Origin: Synechocystis sp. PCC 6714
Lineage (GTDB): Bacteria; Cyanobacteriota; Cyanobacteriia; Cyanobacteriales; Microcystaceae
Assembly: GCF_000478825.2 (NCBI RefSeq)
Contig: NZ_CP007542.1
Span: 1,240,001 to 1,304,000, forward strand
Direction: 5' to 3'
Length of the DNA: 64,000 nt
Shown here: positions 63,928 through 64,000 of the stretch, one piece after another
Numbering within the stretch: position 1 is the first letter of the stretch
Layout of the letters: each line of letters opens with the position of its first letter
Position numbers and translations under genes: made by a program
The notes under the pieces: model-generated
What the model saw: only the letters and a program-made list of their open reading frames with translations
What the model was told of the DNA's origin: nothing
The model's database searches: none

Positions 63928-64000
63928 ACGTATTTCCTGATTACGATTACAATCCAAGCGGTGGTGTACATTGATAGAAATGGGGCTGAAAAAGTAGCTT
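63918..64000 (-). CDS. Partial small hydrophobic protein at window edge
   Basis: A minus-strand frame enters from beyond 64000 and ends with TAA at 63918-63920, overlapping the next ATG by 10 bases. The visible end reads ATFSAPFLSMYTTAWIVIVI then RKYVWI: a membrane helix with a basic end. Another frame in the same stretch ends with TAA before the ribosome site and could instead be the true upstream gene. Only the 3' end is visible, so low confidence. Confidence 0.3.
   Translation of the reverse strand, partial: ATFSAPFLSMYTTAWIVIVIRKYVWI

Overview
The window looks like the chromosome of a Synechocystis-type unicellular cyanobacterium. The highly iterated octamer GCGATCGC (HIP1) recurs through the first 55 kb. 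The gene content also fits this genus: PilB1, DnaK1, a cyanobacterial Mrp (NdhD5/NdhD6-type) antiporter, a SYCRP2-like regulator next to minor pilins, Zam, a TIGR03279 protein, and DUF760, DUF309 and DUF2301 proteins. Gene order departs from what I recall of PCC 6803 at several joints, such as hisD next to pilB, so this is probably a related strain rather than 6803. That is an inference from memory.

Layout. 0-9.6 kb: monothiol glutaredoxin, YbaB protein, hisD, pilB (minus), grpE, dnaK1, an AI-2E family membrane protein and an anchored hypothetical. 9.6-16 kb: a four-gene minor pilin operon (FimT/GspH-, PilV-, PilW- and PilX-like) divergent from a Crp-family regulator. 16-24 kb: a DUF58 protein and a nine-gene Mrp antiporter operon with a duplicated C-D pair. 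24-44 kb: housekeeping genes (hemC, CoA transferase-GNAT, FAD oxidoreductase, zam, TIGR03279, PP2C phosphatase, argH, Nudix, rpoZ, tRNA-His, smpB), a decayed PIN toxin-antitoxin pair, and five copies of a 95-bp TA-flanked MITE in two subfamilies. 44-55.4 kb: a minus-strand surface-glycan cluster (two methyltransferases, two very large multi-domain glycosyltransferases, one polytopic membrane protein).

55.6-64 kb (runs off the right edge): AT-rich DNA with no HIP1 site, carrying a tightly packed minus-strand operon whose order and protein architecture match the structural and assembly module of a filamentous phage (inovirus). In transcription order it encodes small membrane proteins, a pVIII-like major coat protein (signal peptide plus a 43-residue mature peptide), an 848-residue pIII-like tip protein with a huge proline-rich linker, a second short protein sharing the same C-terminal anchor module, a pVI-position membrane protein, a Zot/pI-family assembly ATPase, a zinc-ribbon protein, two small membrane proteins and a CoiA-like nuclease candidate. 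Replication genes are not in the window and probably lie beyond 64 kb. This cyanobacterial filamentous-phage-like element is the most notable content.

How the parts relate: type IV pilus genes and the surface-glycan cluster shape the cell surface. Filamentous phages commonly use pili as receptors, so they are possible but untested partners of the phage module.
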